Assembly: GCA_023336205.1 (NCBI GenBank) | Contig: JALQCR010000003.1 | Span: forward strand, 124,001 to 188,000 | DNA: 64,000 bases | Origin: Pseudanabaena sp. Salubria-1 | GTDB taxonomy: Bacteria; Cyanobacteriota; Cyanobacteriia; Pseudanabaenales; Pseudanabaenaceae | Direction of reading: 5' to 3' | Part shown: one piece after another, positions 53,368 to 62,349 of the stretch | How the letters are laid out: each line of letters begins with the position of its first letter | How positions within the stretch are numbered: position 1 is the stretch's first letter | Program-made: the position numbers and the translations under genes | Notes under the pieces: generated by a model | Database searches by the model: none | What the model saw: only the letters and a program-made list of their open reading frames with translations | Told to the model about the DNA's origin: nothing

Positions 53368-55089
53368 ATGACAACAATACTAGTCATCGAAGACGTGGAA
53401 GCTTTGCGCGAAGAGATTATGGAGACTCTTTCCTACGAAGGTTTTGATGTACTGGGTGCAGAAAATGGACTTGTTGGTGTACAAATAGCTAAAACCTATT
53501 TACCAAATTTGATTATCTGTGATATAGCCATGCCTGAACTAGATGGCTTCGGGACATTGGTTGCACTGCGACAAGAACAGAAAACCTCAATGATTCCGTT
53601 TATATTTTTAACGGCGATGACGGAAAAAGCAGATATGCGTCATGCTATGCAACTAGGTGCAGATGACTATTTGACAAAGCCATTTACCTCAGCAGAGTTA
53701 TTGGGTGCGATCGCCTCACGCTTGCAAAAGTACAACTCAGCTAGAGATCATTACTATGATGAAATCAAAGCAGTAGGCGCAAGGTTTGAATACCTGTCTC
53801 ACCATGATGGCTTAACACAACTACCAAATCGCATCCTTTTTCATGAGTCGCTAAGCCAAGCTATTTTGCACGCCAAAATTAATAACAAATCGCTCGCTTT
53901 ACTATTTCTGGATATGGACAATTTCAATATTATTAACAACACTCTTGGTAATAATATTGGCGATCAATTGTTTATAGCGATCGCCGAGCGCCTAAAGCGC
54001 TACACCGCACCATGCGATATGGTGGCGCGTATCCAAGGCGATGAATTTGCACTGATCATTTCTGGTGTCACAGATACGCTCAGCATCAAACTTGAAACAC
54101 AGAAAATTCTCGATCTATTAAGCCGTCCTTATCATTTATATGGGCATGAGGTTTTCATTACTAGTAGTATTGGCATATCCATTTTTCCAAACGATCATCA
54201 AGAGGTGGAAGGATTAATCAAAAATGCTGAATTAGCTATGTATTATGCTAAAACCCATAGCCGAAATAGCTATAAGCTCTACAGTCCAGATCTGAATGTC
54301 CAATCTTCAGAATATATGGCGTTAGCAAATAGCCTCCACCGCGCCATTGATCGCAATGAAATTCGGGTTTTTTATCAGCCTTTGGTCAACCTCAAATCTG
54401 GAAAAATCGTTGGGGCTGAAGCGTTAGCAAGATGGCAGCATCCCGACTTAGGGTTGATTATGCCGAGTAAATTTATTCCTGTAGCCGAAGAAACAGGGCT
54501 AATCCTGCGTTTGAGTGAGGTAATCCTATACTCAGTCTGCGAACAAATGCGCTCTTGGAGAGAATCTGGCATAAATTATGGATTTATTGCTGTTAATTTA
54601 TCTGGTCAGCATTTTCGTCCAGACAATAATCTCACAGAATTAATTAGTAAGGTTTTACAAGAAACTGGTACCGAACCAGATAATCTGGAAATCGAGCTTA
54701 CTGAAAGCATCATTATGCAAAATGCTGAGTTTACAATCCAAGTACTATCGCAGTTGCAGTCAATAGGCGTAAAAGTAGCGATCGATGATTTTGGTACAGG
54801 CTATTCGTCTTTGAGCTACCTTAAGCATTTTCCAGTAAATATACTTAAGATAGATCGCTGTTTTATCCAAGACATTACAACAGATCGCCACGATGCGACG
54901 ATTTCCATCGCCATCATCGATCTTGCCCATAGTTTGTCCTTGCAAGTTATCGCTGAAGGTGTCGAGACTGCGGAGCAAATTCAGTTTTTAAAAGAAAATG
55001 GCTGTGATCAGATACAAGGCTACTTCTTTAGCCCACCATTACCTGCACCTGAGTTTGAAAAATTATTGATTGATGGTAAATGCTTGTAA
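53368..55089 (+). CDS. Response regulator with GGDEF-like and EAL domains
   Basis: 573 residues. REC domain (1-120) with Asp52 as phosphate acceptor (CDIAMPELDG). GGDEF-like domain (about 145-300) has the signature RIQGDEF: the first Gly of the GGDEF is Gln223, so cyclase activity is uncertain. EAL domain (320-565): EALARW (Glu351), ELTESI, IDDFGTGYSS (Asp473, Asp474), KIDRCFI and EGVETAEQ are complete, so phosphodiesterase activity is plausible. It lies 60 bases after the kinase gene. It probably turns light input into a c-di-GMP level. Confidence 0.92.
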   Translation: MTTILVIEDVEALREEIMETLSYEGFDVLGAENGLVGVQIAKTYLPNLIICDIAMPELDGFGTLVALRQEQKTSMIPFIFLTAMTEKADMRHAMQLGADDYLTKPFTSAELLGAIASRLQKYNSARDHYYDEIKAVGARFEYLSHHDGLTQLPNRILFHESLSQAILHAKINNKSLALLFLDMDNFNIINNTLGNNIGDQLFIAIAERLKRYTAPCDMVARIQGDEFALIISGVTDTLSIKLETQKILDLLSRPYHLYGHEVFITSSIGISIFPNDHQEVEGLIKNAELAMYYAKTHSRNSYKLYSPDLNVQSSEYMALANSLHRAIDRNEIRVFYQPLVNLKSGKIVGAEALARWQHPDLGLIMPSKFIPVAEETGLILRLSEVILYSVCEQMRSWRESGINYGFIAVNLSGQHFRPDNNLTELISKVLQETGTEPDNLEIELTESIIMQNAEFTIQVLSQLQSIGVKVAIDDFGTGYSSLSYLKHFPVNILKIDRCFIQDITTDRHDATISIAIIDLAHSLSLQVIAEGVETAEQIQFLKENGCDQIQGYFFSPPLPAPEFEKLLIDGKCL

Positions 55090-55186
55090 AAGAGAAAAGG
55101 AAACTTCTCGTTTTTCTCATCTTTGATCTAGATTTCTTTAATCATTGTTGTAAAATTTTATTGAGTCCTTACCAAAGCCATACTTC

Positions 55187-56257
55187 ATGAGTAAATCTAA
55201 ACGCGCTTTAATTACGGGTATCACAGGTCAAGATGGATCTTATTTATCAGAACTATTGCTAGCAAAAGGGTATGAAGTGCATGGAATCATTCGTCGCACT
55301 TCCACAATCAATACCGATCGCCTAGATCATATGTATCAAGATCCGCATTTACCAGAAACCAAATTATTTCTGCACTATGGTGATCTGACCGATGGCACTA
55401 CTTTGGGACGCATTTTAGAAGCTGTTCGACCTCATGAAGTCTTTAACCTCGGTGCTCAGTCCCATGTGCGCGTTAGCTTTGACTCTCCTGAATATACAGT
55501 TGACGCAGTAGGGATGGGAACATTACGGTTATTAGAAGCTTTGCGCGACTATCAACAACGCAACGATCGCGAAATCCGTTTTTATCAGGCAGGCTCATCA
55601 GAGATGTACGGCTTAGTGCAAGCCGTACCCCAAAATGAGGATACGCCATTTTATCCACGTAGTCCCTATGCTTGTGCCAAGGTGTATGCCCATTGGCAAA
55701 CAATTAATTACCGAGAGTCTTACGGACTATTTGCTTGCAATGGCATTTTGTTTAATCATGAGTCACCGCGCCGAGGTGAGACCTTTGTCACCAGAAAGAT
55801 CACCAGAGCGATCGCCCGCATTGTCGCTAATCAGCAGAAAAAACTCTATTTAGGAAATCTTGATTCCAAACGCGATTGGGGCTATGCCAAAGATTATGTT
55901 GAGGCGATGTGGTTAATGTTGCAGCAGGAAAAACCTGATGACTACGTGATTTCCACTGGTGAGACCCATTCAGTAAGAGAATTTTTGGAAGAAGCTTTTG
56001 CTTACGTCAACCTTAAATGGGACGACTATGTAGAGATCGATCCGCGTTATTTTCGCCCTGCTGAAGTTGATTTGTTATTGGGCGACTGCACTAAGGCAAA
56101 ACAAAAGCTGGGTTGGGAGCCTAAGGTTACCTTCAAAGCTTTAGTTGAGTTGATGGTGGACGCAGATCTAGAAGCCTTGGGCTTACCTAACCCTAAGGGT
56201 ACACATTCTCAAGATGTTGCCACATTGCGAAATATGGGACAGGCTTCAACTTGGTAG
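55187..56257 (+). CDS. gmd: GDP-mannose 4,6-dehydratase
   Basis: First step to GDP-L-fucose. SDR enzyme with [23 protein letters not shown] (cofactor site) and the catalytic [18 protein letters not shown] (Tyr-x3-Lys), plus [10 protein letters not shown]. 356 residues is normal. It pairs with fcl 80 bases downstream. Confidence 0.96.
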   Translation: MSKSKRALITGITGQDGSYLSELLLAKGYEVHGIIRRTSTINTDRLDHMYQDPHLPETKLFLHYGDLTDGTTLGRILEAVRPHEVFNLGAQSHVRVSFDSPEYTVDAVGMGTLRLLEALRDYQQRNDREIRFYQAGSSEMYGLVQAVPQNEDTPFYPRSPYACAKVYAHWQTINYRESYGLFACNGILFNHESPRRGETFVTRKITRAIARIVANQQKKLYLGNLDSKRDWGYAKDYVEAMWLMLQQEKPDDYVISTGETHSVREFLEEAFAYVNLKWDDYVEIDPRYFRPAEVDLLLGDCTKAKQKLGWEPKVTFKALVELMVDADLEALGLPNPKGTHSQDVATLRNMGQASTW

Positions 56258-56258
56258 G

Positions 56259-56287
56259 TTAAAAGCCATGCTTTGCATGGCTTTTAA
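56259..56287. repeat. Palindrome between gmd and fcl
   Basis: TTAAAAGCCATGC (56259-56271) with GCATGGCTTTTAA (56275-56287), loop TTT. Confidence 0.75.
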
Positions 56288-56334
56288 GTTCAGTTTGGGT
56301 TTTAAATTACTTAGACTTTAATAGAGAAGTTTTT

Positions 56335-57291
56335 ATGTTAGAAAATCGAGCAAAACTACAATTCAAAGATCAAAAGATTCTTGTGACGGGGGGGGCGGGC
56401 TTTTTAGGTAAGCAAGTAATTGCCCAACTAATCGCCAGAGGAGCCAGCCCAGATTTAATTACCGTCCCTAGATCAAAAGAGTTTGATTTGCGATCGCTGG
56501 ATATCTGCGAAAAAGTTGTACAGGGGCAGGATTTAATTATCCATCTTGCCGCTCATGTTGGTGGTATTGGACTCAATCGCGAAAAACCGGCCGAACTGTT
56601 TTATGACAATCTGATGATGGGTGTCCAATTAATTCATGCCAGTTATCAAGCAAATGTTCAAAAATTTGTATGTGTTGGCACAATTTGCGCCTATCCCAAC
56701 TTTACACCTGTACCGTTTAAAGAAACCGATCTCTGGAATGGTTATCCTGAAATTACTAATGCTCCCTATGGAGTTGCTAAAAAAGCTTTACTAGTGCAGC
56801 TACAGTCGTATCGACAACAATATGGTTTTAATGGCATTTATCTACTGCCAGTTAATCTGTATGGACCAGAAGACAACTTTGATCCTCGTAGCTCTCATGT
56901 AATTCCTGCTCTAATCCGTAAAGTTTATGAAGCTCAGCAAAGAGGCGATCGCTTTATTTCTGTATGGGGAGATGGAACCCCTACAAGAGAGTTTGTATAT
57001 TCCGAAGATGCTGCGAGAGGAATAGCGATGGCATCCGAGGCTTATAACGATTCTGAGCCAATCAATATTGGTACTGGCTTAGAAATTTCAATCAAGGATT
57101 TGATCCATTTAATTTGTGAATTAATGGGATACGATGGCGAAATTATTTGGGAAACTGATAAGCCTAATGGTCAGCCTCGCCGTTGTCTTGATGTAGAACG
57201 AGCTAAGCAAGCATTTGGTTTCACAGCACAGGTAGATTTTCGCGATGGTTTAAATAAGACGATCGCTTGGTATCGGCAGCAAGCAGCATAA
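56335..57291 (+). CDS. fcl: GDP-L-fucose synthase
   Basis: Epimerase-reductase that completes GDP-L-fucose. VTGGAGFLGKQVIAQL is the NADP site; the catalytic APYGVAKKALLVQ (Tyr-x3-Lys) and GTICAYP are typical of Fcl/WcaG. 318 residues. Its product may serve exopolysaccharide or lipopolysaccharide. It forms a unit with gmd. Confidence 0.95.
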   Translation: MLENRAKLQFKDQKILVTGGAGFLGKQVIAQLIARGASPDLITVPRSKEFDLRSLDICEKVVQGQDLIIHLAAHVGGIGLNREKPAELFYDNLMMGVQLIHASYQANVQKFVCVGTICAYPNFTPVPFKETDLWNGYPEITNAPYGVAKKALLVQLQSYRQQYGFNGIYLLPVNLYGPEDNFDPRSSHVIPALIRKVYEAQQRGDRFISVWGDGTPTREFVYSEDAARGIAMASEAYNDSEPINIGTGLEISIKDLIHLICELMGYDGEIIWETDKPNGQPRRCLDVERAKQAFGFTAQVDFRDGLNKTIAWYRQQAA

Positions 57292-57331
57292 AAGCAGAAA
57301 TGCCGCACTTCGTGCGGCATTTCTGCTTTTA
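57289..57331. terminator. Perfect hairpin between fcl and the hydrolase
   Basis: TAAAAGCAGAAATGCCGCAC (57289-57308) pairs with GTGCGGCATTTCTGCTTTTA (57312-57331), TTC loop; it contains the fcl stop. Convergent genes share it. Confidence 0.8.
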
Positions 57332-57334
57332 AAT

Positions 57335-58222
57335 TTATAAAAATTTCAGTAAAATGTTATTAACTATTTCTGGAACTTCATCCTGTGGGCAATGCCCAGC
57401 ATTCGGAATATCAATAAATTCCTTGACACAGGCAAATTTTGTGAAAGACTTACGACCTAATTCAATTGGCTCCCAAGGATCGCGATCGCCCCATAAAACG
57501 AGCGCATCACAGGGCAAAATTGCTAAGAGATCCTCAGGTCGTGGGCCCTGTGAGTAGCGCACAAAAGCCATAAATACATCCACCGCATTCGGATTTTGGG
57601 CAGGCTTAATTAATATGTCAACTAATTCATCAGTCACAGCTTCTTTATGAAAATAAGCTTGCGAAAGTATCTGCTTGACTGATCGACGATTGCGAACTTG
57701 ATTAAAAAATAATTTGGCGATCGCCCGATTACCCAAAATATTTTGGACAGCCTTTACACCAACACGCTTAAACCAAGGCATATCCAATTGATTTTGTTCT
57801 TGTAATAATCGCAATGAACAATTAATCAATACAGTCTTGACGATTAGCTCAGGTGCATATATCGCAGATTGCATAGCCACGACTGCACCAATCGAATTAC
57901 CAACCAATATGGCGCGATCTCCCACCACTTCGTTCACAAAATCGGCAACCTGTTGCCCCCAAGTCTCGAATGTATAAGCAAGCTCACTCGGTTTAGGCTG
58001 AGCAGAGGAACCGAAACCAATTAGATCGATCGCATAAACCCTAAATTTTTGCGCGAGAATAGGGGCGTTTTTGCGCCAATGCCCCACTGAAGCTCCAAAG
58101 CCATGGATCAGAACAATTACAGGCTTATCAAGATTTTTATCTAATCCCTCAGCACAATAACCAATCTCATAATCGCGCCATATCCAGAAGCGATCGGCAA
58201 ACCTACGATATTCAAAAAACAT
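57335..58222 (-). CDS. Alpha/beta-fold hydrolase, paralogue of 6002-6892
   Basis: 295 residues with LIHGFGASVGHW, the nucleophile elbow VGNSIGA (Ser110) and the closing PNAGHCPQDEVPE with the catalytic His. Same architecture as the hydrolase after pstB. Substrate unknown. No signal peptide. Confidence 0.88.
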   Translation of the reverse strand: MFFEYRRFADRFWIWRDYEIGYCAEGLDKNLDKPVIVLIHGFGASVGHWRKNAPILAQKFRVYAIDLIGFGSSAQPKPSELAYTFETWGQQVADFVNEVVGDRAILVGNSIGAVVAMQSAIYAPELIVKTVLINCSLRLLQEQNQLDMPWFKRVGVKAVQNILGNRAIAKLFFNQVRNRRSVKQILSQAYFHKEAVTDELVDILIKPAQNPNAVDVFMAFVRYSQGPRPEDLLAILPCDALVLWGDRDPWEPIELGRKSFTKFACVKEFIDIPNAGHCPQDEVPEIVNNILLKFL

Positions 58223-58450
58223 TGAGATAATTTAATTTTAGGACTTAGAGATAGATCGTACGAAGAGCCAAATATCTCTTGCAAAGGTAAACTTATATTA
58301 AGTAAGTAGAACTAGCTAATTTCGCCTATCCTATCATTGACAAGAGGTTAGCCTCTCATAATTATATTTAGCTTATTTAGCCCCAAACTCATTGTATGTT
58401 TGGAAATAGGTATTTTTATAACTTTTCGATAATATTTTGGAGATTTAAAC

Positions 58451-59200
58451 GTGGCTCTTCCTTTATTAAATTACGCTCCAGCATCGCAGAATTCTCGCGT
58501 TGATGGCTTTACAGTCGGTAGTGACAACACACCTCGCATTTATAACACTGCAAACTTACTCTCTAGTGGTGATCTAGGCGAACTGATTGAAGCTGCCTAT
58601 CGCCAAATTTTCTTCCATGCTTTTACCTCTGATCGCGAAGTTACTCTAGAATCGCAATTGCGTTCTGGCAATATATCGGTCAGACAATTTGTGCGTGGAC
58701 TAGTACTGTCCAAAACCTATAGAAGCAGTTTTTATGACAAAAACAGTAACTATCGCTTCGTAGAACAAACTGTACAGCGCGTCCTTGGTCGTGATGTATA
58801 CAGCGAAAAAGAAAAAATTGCTTGGTCAATCGTAGTTGCGACCAAAGGTATTGAAGGTTTCATTGATGCATTGCTCAACAGCGATGAATATCTTGAAGCT
58901 TTTGGCGATGATATCTTGCCTTACCAACGTCGTCGGGTTCTACCTAGCCAAAGAATTGGCGAAGTGCCTTTCAACCTCAAGTCTCCTCGCTACGATGCTT
59001 ACCATCGCGCACAGTTGGGCTTCCCTCAACTTATCTGGCAAAATACTGTCCGCAGCTATGTGGTTACCGACAGAGCCCCAAAAACAGGCGATCCAGCTTT
59101 GTTCTTGAATATGGCTCGCAGTATTAATACTGCTCCAGCAAACTCAACCCCCGTGTCTGCTCAAAACCTCGATTACGAACGTCTAGTCCCACGTCGCTAA
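58451..59200 (+). CDS. cpcG: Phycobilisome rod-core linker CpcG
   Basis: Connects phycocyanin rods to the allophycocyanin core. The phycobilisome linker domain (about 10-180) includes [19 protein letters not shown] and [27 protein letters not shown]. It starts at GTG (58451), with GGAG eight bases before. 249 residues match CpcG. No hydrophobic C-terminal segment is seen, so it is the classical CpcG1-type and not the thylakoid CpcG2/CpcL type. Confidence 0.95.
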   Translation: MALPLLNYAPASQNSRVDGFTVGSDNTPRIYNTANLLSSGDLGELIEAAYRQIFFHAFTSDREVTLESQLRSGNISVRQFVRGLVLSKTYRSSFYDKNSNYRFVEQTVQRVLGRDVYSEKEKIAWSIVVATKGIEGFIDALLNSDEYLEAFGDDILPYQRRRVLPSQRIGEVPFNLKSPRYDAYHRAQLGFPQLIWQNTVRSYVVTDRAPKTGDPALFLNMARSINTAPANSTPVSAQNLDYERLVPRR

Positions 59201-59250
59201 ATCTCAACTTAAAAGGTAAACGGCTAAGTCCGTTAATCTTTAAAACCTAT

Positions 59251-59285
59251 AAAGCAAAGGGGGCGCATTGCGCCCCCTTTGCTTT
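59251..59285 (+). terminator. Terminator of cpcG
   Basis: 16-bp perfect stem AAAGCAAAGGGGGCGC (59251-59266) with GCGCCCCCTTTGCTTT (59270-59285), ATT loop. Confidence 0.8.
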
Positions 59286-59481
59286 GACTGCAAATTACTA
59301 TAAAATTTGTGTCATAGCTAAACTAACGTTTGTTCTTCTTATAGCAATTTGCTTTCAAACCCTACACAAATTAAGAATATAAACCCATTGCAGGGCAAAG
59401 CCCCGCAACCCTTCTTAGTAAATGATTTGAGCGAACATTGCTGTAAGTCTTGCCCTTATTTAAGTTGTTTATTTTTCACTA

Positions 59482-60003
59482 ATGGATATTCATCAATTTC
59501 TCGAACTCTTTGTCGGTCGCTGGCGATCGCAACGCAGCGATCATCAATTTAGTAAGGGAAATGGTAATGATATTCGCTCTGTGATTGAGATTACCGCTTT
59601 AAATCTAGACGATCCAGATTTGGTTGCAATTTGCCAAAAGCATGACATTCATCCTAATACTGCGATCCATCCGATGAAAATGTCATGGGAAGAAGAAGCT
59701 CTAAGCAGTAATAAGCCAAAGGGCAACGCCTTAATCGTACCTGTGCCTAATGAACTGAACTCACCACATAAAGGTTTTATATTGACTAAACAAGGTAAAA
59801 GTGATTATGAACTTGGTGCAGACGAAGCTCTGACAATTCAGACGATTACGGCTCACAACATAATTGAGGAAAGGATTTGGTATGGAAATCCTAACTTAAG
59901 ATTTCGAGTAGCAACTTTGTTACAAGGAGATGTAGTTAGCGATCGCCATGTCCAATCGTCCAAGTTTTATTCGGAAATTCGTAGTGTTACCCCAAAGACA
60001 TAA
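59482..60003 (+). CDS. CpcS/CpeS-family phycobiliprotein lyase
   Basis: Attaches bilin to phycobiliprotein cysteines. The MDIHQFLELFVGRWRSQRSDHQF start, IRSVIEITALNLDDPDLVA and ERIWYGNPNLRFRVATL are features of the lipocalin-like T/S lyases. 173 residues. It lies 280 bases after cpcG, another antenna gene. Which of CpcS, CpcU or CpeS it is cannot be set from sequence alone. Confidence 0.85.
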   Translation: MDIHQFLELFVGRWRSQRSDHQFSKGNGNDIRSVIEITALNLDDPDLVAICQKHDIHPNTAIHPMKMSWEEEALSSNKPKGNALIVPVPNELNSPHKGFILTKQGKSDYELGADEALTIQTITAHNIIEERIWYGNPNLRFRVATLLQGDVVSDRHVQSSKFYSEIRSVTPKT

Positions 60004-60044
60004 AGTAAATGCGGCTCAATGAGCCGCATTTACTTTATGTCTTT
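59994..60044. terminator. Perfect 24-bp-arm palindrome over the lyase stop codon
   Basis: Arms 59994-60017 and 60021-60044 with an AAT loop; GCGGCTC core. It includes the stop of the lyase gene and the end of the tiny frame on the other strand. Confidence 0.8.
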
Positions 60045-60139
60045 ATGAGATGGGATATTAAGGTCCAGACTTCTAAGCTTATAAAACCTGCTAAAAAGAT
60101 AAAAATTGCAATATTTAAACCAGTTTTAATTTTTTCCAT
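60035..60139 (-). CDS. Possible 34-residue membrane peptide
   Basis: MEKIKTGLNIAIFIFLAGFI then SLEVWTLISHLIKT: one hydrophobic helix and charged ends. It resembles small subunits of photosynthetic complexes in size, but I match none. Its stop lies inside the hairpin 59994-60044, as for normal genes here. No clear ribosome site; treat as unproven. Confidence 0.35.
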   Translation of the reverse strand: MEKIKTGLNIAIFIFLAGFISLEVWTLISHLIKT

Positions 60140-60162
60140 GTTTTATGTTGGGTATTAGGCTT

Positions 60163-60215
60163 TTAAATAGATTCGTATGGGCGGCACTTAGTGCCGCCCA
60201 TACGAATCTATTTAA
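60163..60215. repeat. Perfect 25-bp-arm palindrome
   Basis: Arms 60163-60187 and 60191-60215, TTA loop. The core GGGCGGCACTTAGTGCCGCCC is nearly that of 17266-17318. Confidence 0.8.
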
Positions 60216-60340
60216 GAGTGTCATATTTTGATGAAATAGGTGCTTAAATAAACCAAATAATTTTGACTAGAAAAATCATCACTTTATCTAGTTGAGTTAA
60301 ACTTAACCGTTATTACATTCAAGTGTGAGGATGTACTGCT
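60216..60340. other. Promoter region of the SPOR-like gene
   Basis: About 125 bases with AT-rich sequence and a TTGAGTT...; no clear motif beyond GAGGATG near 60327, just before the GTG start. Confidence 0.3.
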
Positions 60341-61441
60341 GTGAATTGGGTCAAAAGGTTTAGTATTCTCGGATCTGTAGCGATCGCATCTTTGGTGCTC
60401 GCTCAGTCCGCCTCGGCACGCTTTGTGATTTTTGTTGCAGGTAATGATGCTGCAACATTACAGAGGGTTCGCACTGTTTCTCCGACTGCTTTTGCTACCA
60501 AGATTAACGATCAACCTGTAGTACAAGCAGGGACATTTAACTCTGAGACTAGCGCTGATAGCCTCGCGATCGCCCTGCAACAGACTGGATTGTCAGCCCA
60601 AAAATATTTTCGAGCTTCAGGTGGCAAAGAAACTAATGTCCAAGTTCCTTTCTCAGAGACATCCACCGCTTTTGTAAATTCTTCATCTATCTCTTTACCC
60701 AACCCGCAACAGGTTGTCATTCAATCAAGTCCAACGCCTCAACCAGTTAGCTTTCAGGTAGATTCTCAGCCTCAGGTTTTTAGCTCAGCGCCTCAACAAG
60801 CGATCGCCTATAACCAGAACCAATATCAGCAAATCACGACAAATACTGTCGTCCCACAGGTACAAACTCAGCAGGTACTAGTACCACGTTGGCAACAAGT
60901 ACTAGTACCAGAAACACGGCAAGTTGTCACCCAGACAGTTGTTCCTCAAACTCAAATTGTTCAAACAGGCTATACCCAACAGGCTACGGGTTATGTGCAA
61001 CCAACTGTTCAAGCCACAGGCTTCACACAAACAACTGGTTATGTGCAACCTCAGACAGGATTTATACCTACGACATCAACCACTTTAGCCCCGACAACCT
61101 TCGACAACTCGATCTCGACGACCACTAGCTTCGCATTGCCGCCTCAATCAGTCAATACAGCCTATAGCACTGGTTCGTATACCAGTAATGCAACCAGCGA
61201 GCCACCGTTACCACAAGCCGCTCAGAATTCTAATTTTCGCTATGTTGCAGCCATACCAGCAGCTGCAAGCAATCAGTTTTTGCTGTCACGAGTGCGTCAA
61301 TATGTTCCTAACGCCTTTTTGACAAATTCTGGGCGTGGTACTTATATTCATGCAGGTGCTTATCAAAGTCGTGATTCGGCTGAGGCAGTATCTCGCTATT
61401 TGAGATCGCAAGGTGTTGACTCACGAGTTCTTTACTTCTAA
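60341..61441 (+). CDS. Secreted protein with two SPOR-like halves and a Gln/Val/Thr-rich centre
   Basis: 366 residues starting at GTG. Signal peptide MNWVKRFSILGSVAIASLVL with ASA-RF cleavage. Residues 27-95 and 298-366 resemble each other: FVIFVAGNDAATLQRVRTVSPTAFATK and YVAAIPAAASNQFLLSRVRQYVPNAFLT, each with VVQAGTFNSETSADSLA or YIHAGAYQSRDSAEAVS, which is like the peptidoglycan-binding SPOR fold. The middle (about 110-295) is low-complexity, with VPQTQIVQTGYTQQATGYV-like repeats, likely a flexible linker. Function unknown; cell-wall or envelope role inferred. Confidence 0.75.
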   Translation: MNWVKRFSILGSVAIASLVLAQSASARFVIFVAGNDAATLQRVRTVSPTAFATKINDQPVVQAGTFNSETSADSLAIALQQTGLSAQKYFRASGGKETNVQVPFSETSTAFVNSSSISLPNPQQVVIQSSPTPQPVSFQVDSQPQVFSSAPQQAIAYNQNQYQQITTNTVVPQVQTQQVLVPRWQQVLVPETRQVVTQTVVPQTQIVQTGYTQQATGYVQPTVQATGFTQTTGYVQPQTGFIPTTSTTLAPTTFDNSISTTTSFALPPQSVNTAYSTGSYTSNATSEPPLPQAAQNSNFRYVAAIPAAASNQFLLSRVRQYVPNAFLTNSGRGTYIHAGAYQSRDSAEAVSRYLRSQGVDSRVLYF

Positions 61442-61443
61442 AT

Positions 61444-62349
61444 ATGCCTGTGAATAGCTCTTCAGATATTCCCCCTAACCCAAGCCAAAAATCAGTTCGG
61501 CAACTCAAGTGGCTAGAGCCTTTAGCTTTACTATTACCAAGTGGCTTTTGGCTGATCTCATTTTTGATTATCCCAACAGTTTTTATTTTAATTCAGAGTC
61601 TTGTACCCCTTGGTAAAACTGAGTTTGGGCTAGACAACTACCAGAGAGTATTTGAGTACGTTGGTGGTAACTTTATCTATCTAGTTGTCGTGTGGCGATC
61701 GCTGCTTTATGCAGTTATCACTACAGTATTTTGTTTGATCTTAGGGTTCCCTGTGGCTTACTGGCTAGCCGTGATCGCTCCCAAGCGATGGCGCAGTATT
61801 TTGTTACTTTTATTTGTCCTACCTCTATGGACATCATCGTTATTGAGATCCTATGCATGGATTACAATTTTGCGACCGACAGGAGTTCTAAACACTTTTC
61901 TTAACTTCTTTGGACTGTCAGGGATCAATGTATTAAATAAAGCTGAGGGTGTAATTATTGGCATGATTTACACTTATCTGCCTTATATGGTTTTAGTTCT
62001 ATATACTTCGCTCGAACGCCTTGATCTGCGTTTAATTGAGGCGGCAGCTGATCTCGGCGCTAATTCTAAACAAACTTTTTGGCAGATTACAGTTCCGCAA
62101 GTTTCCTCAGGAATTATCGCGGGAGTCTCACTAGTATCGATCACTAGTTTTAGCGACTACATTAACCCGCAACTATTAGGCGGTCCTGGTAGCCGCACAA
62201 TCGCCTCAATTATCGAGTTGCAATTTTTGGGCGCAAGTAGCAACCGAGGGTTTGGATCGGCGCTGAGTATGGTGCTCATTCTTGCCGTAACAATTGTGAT
62301 TGCCTTGCTAATTAAATATGGTGATCGCAGGGTGGTAAGTGATGGCTAA
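61444..62349 (+). CDS. potB: Spermidine/putrescine-type ABC transporter permease, PotB-like
   Basis: 301 residues with six helices. The EAA loop is IEAAADLGANSKQTFWQITVPQV, the hallmark of polyamine/thiamine/iron-class permeases. FSDYINPQLLGGPGSRTIASIIELQF is typical of PotB. It starts two bases after the SPOR gene and overlaps the next gene, so it is coupled to PotC. No PotA or PotD is seen. Confidence 0.88.
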   Translation: MPVNSSSDIPPNPSQKSVRQLKWLEPLALLLPSGFWLISFLIIPTVFILIQSLVPLGKTEFGLDNYQRVFEYVGGNFIYLVVVWRSLLYAVITTVFCLILGFPVAYWLAVIAPKRWRSILLLLFVLPLWTSSLLRSYAWITILRPTGVLNTFLNFFGLSGINVLNKAEGVIIGMIYTYLPYMVLVLYTSLERLDLRLIEAAADLGANSKQTFWQITVPQVSSGIIAGVSLVSITSFSDYINPQLLGGPGSRTIASIIELQFLGASSNRGFGSALSMVLILAVTIVIALLIKYGDRRVVSDG

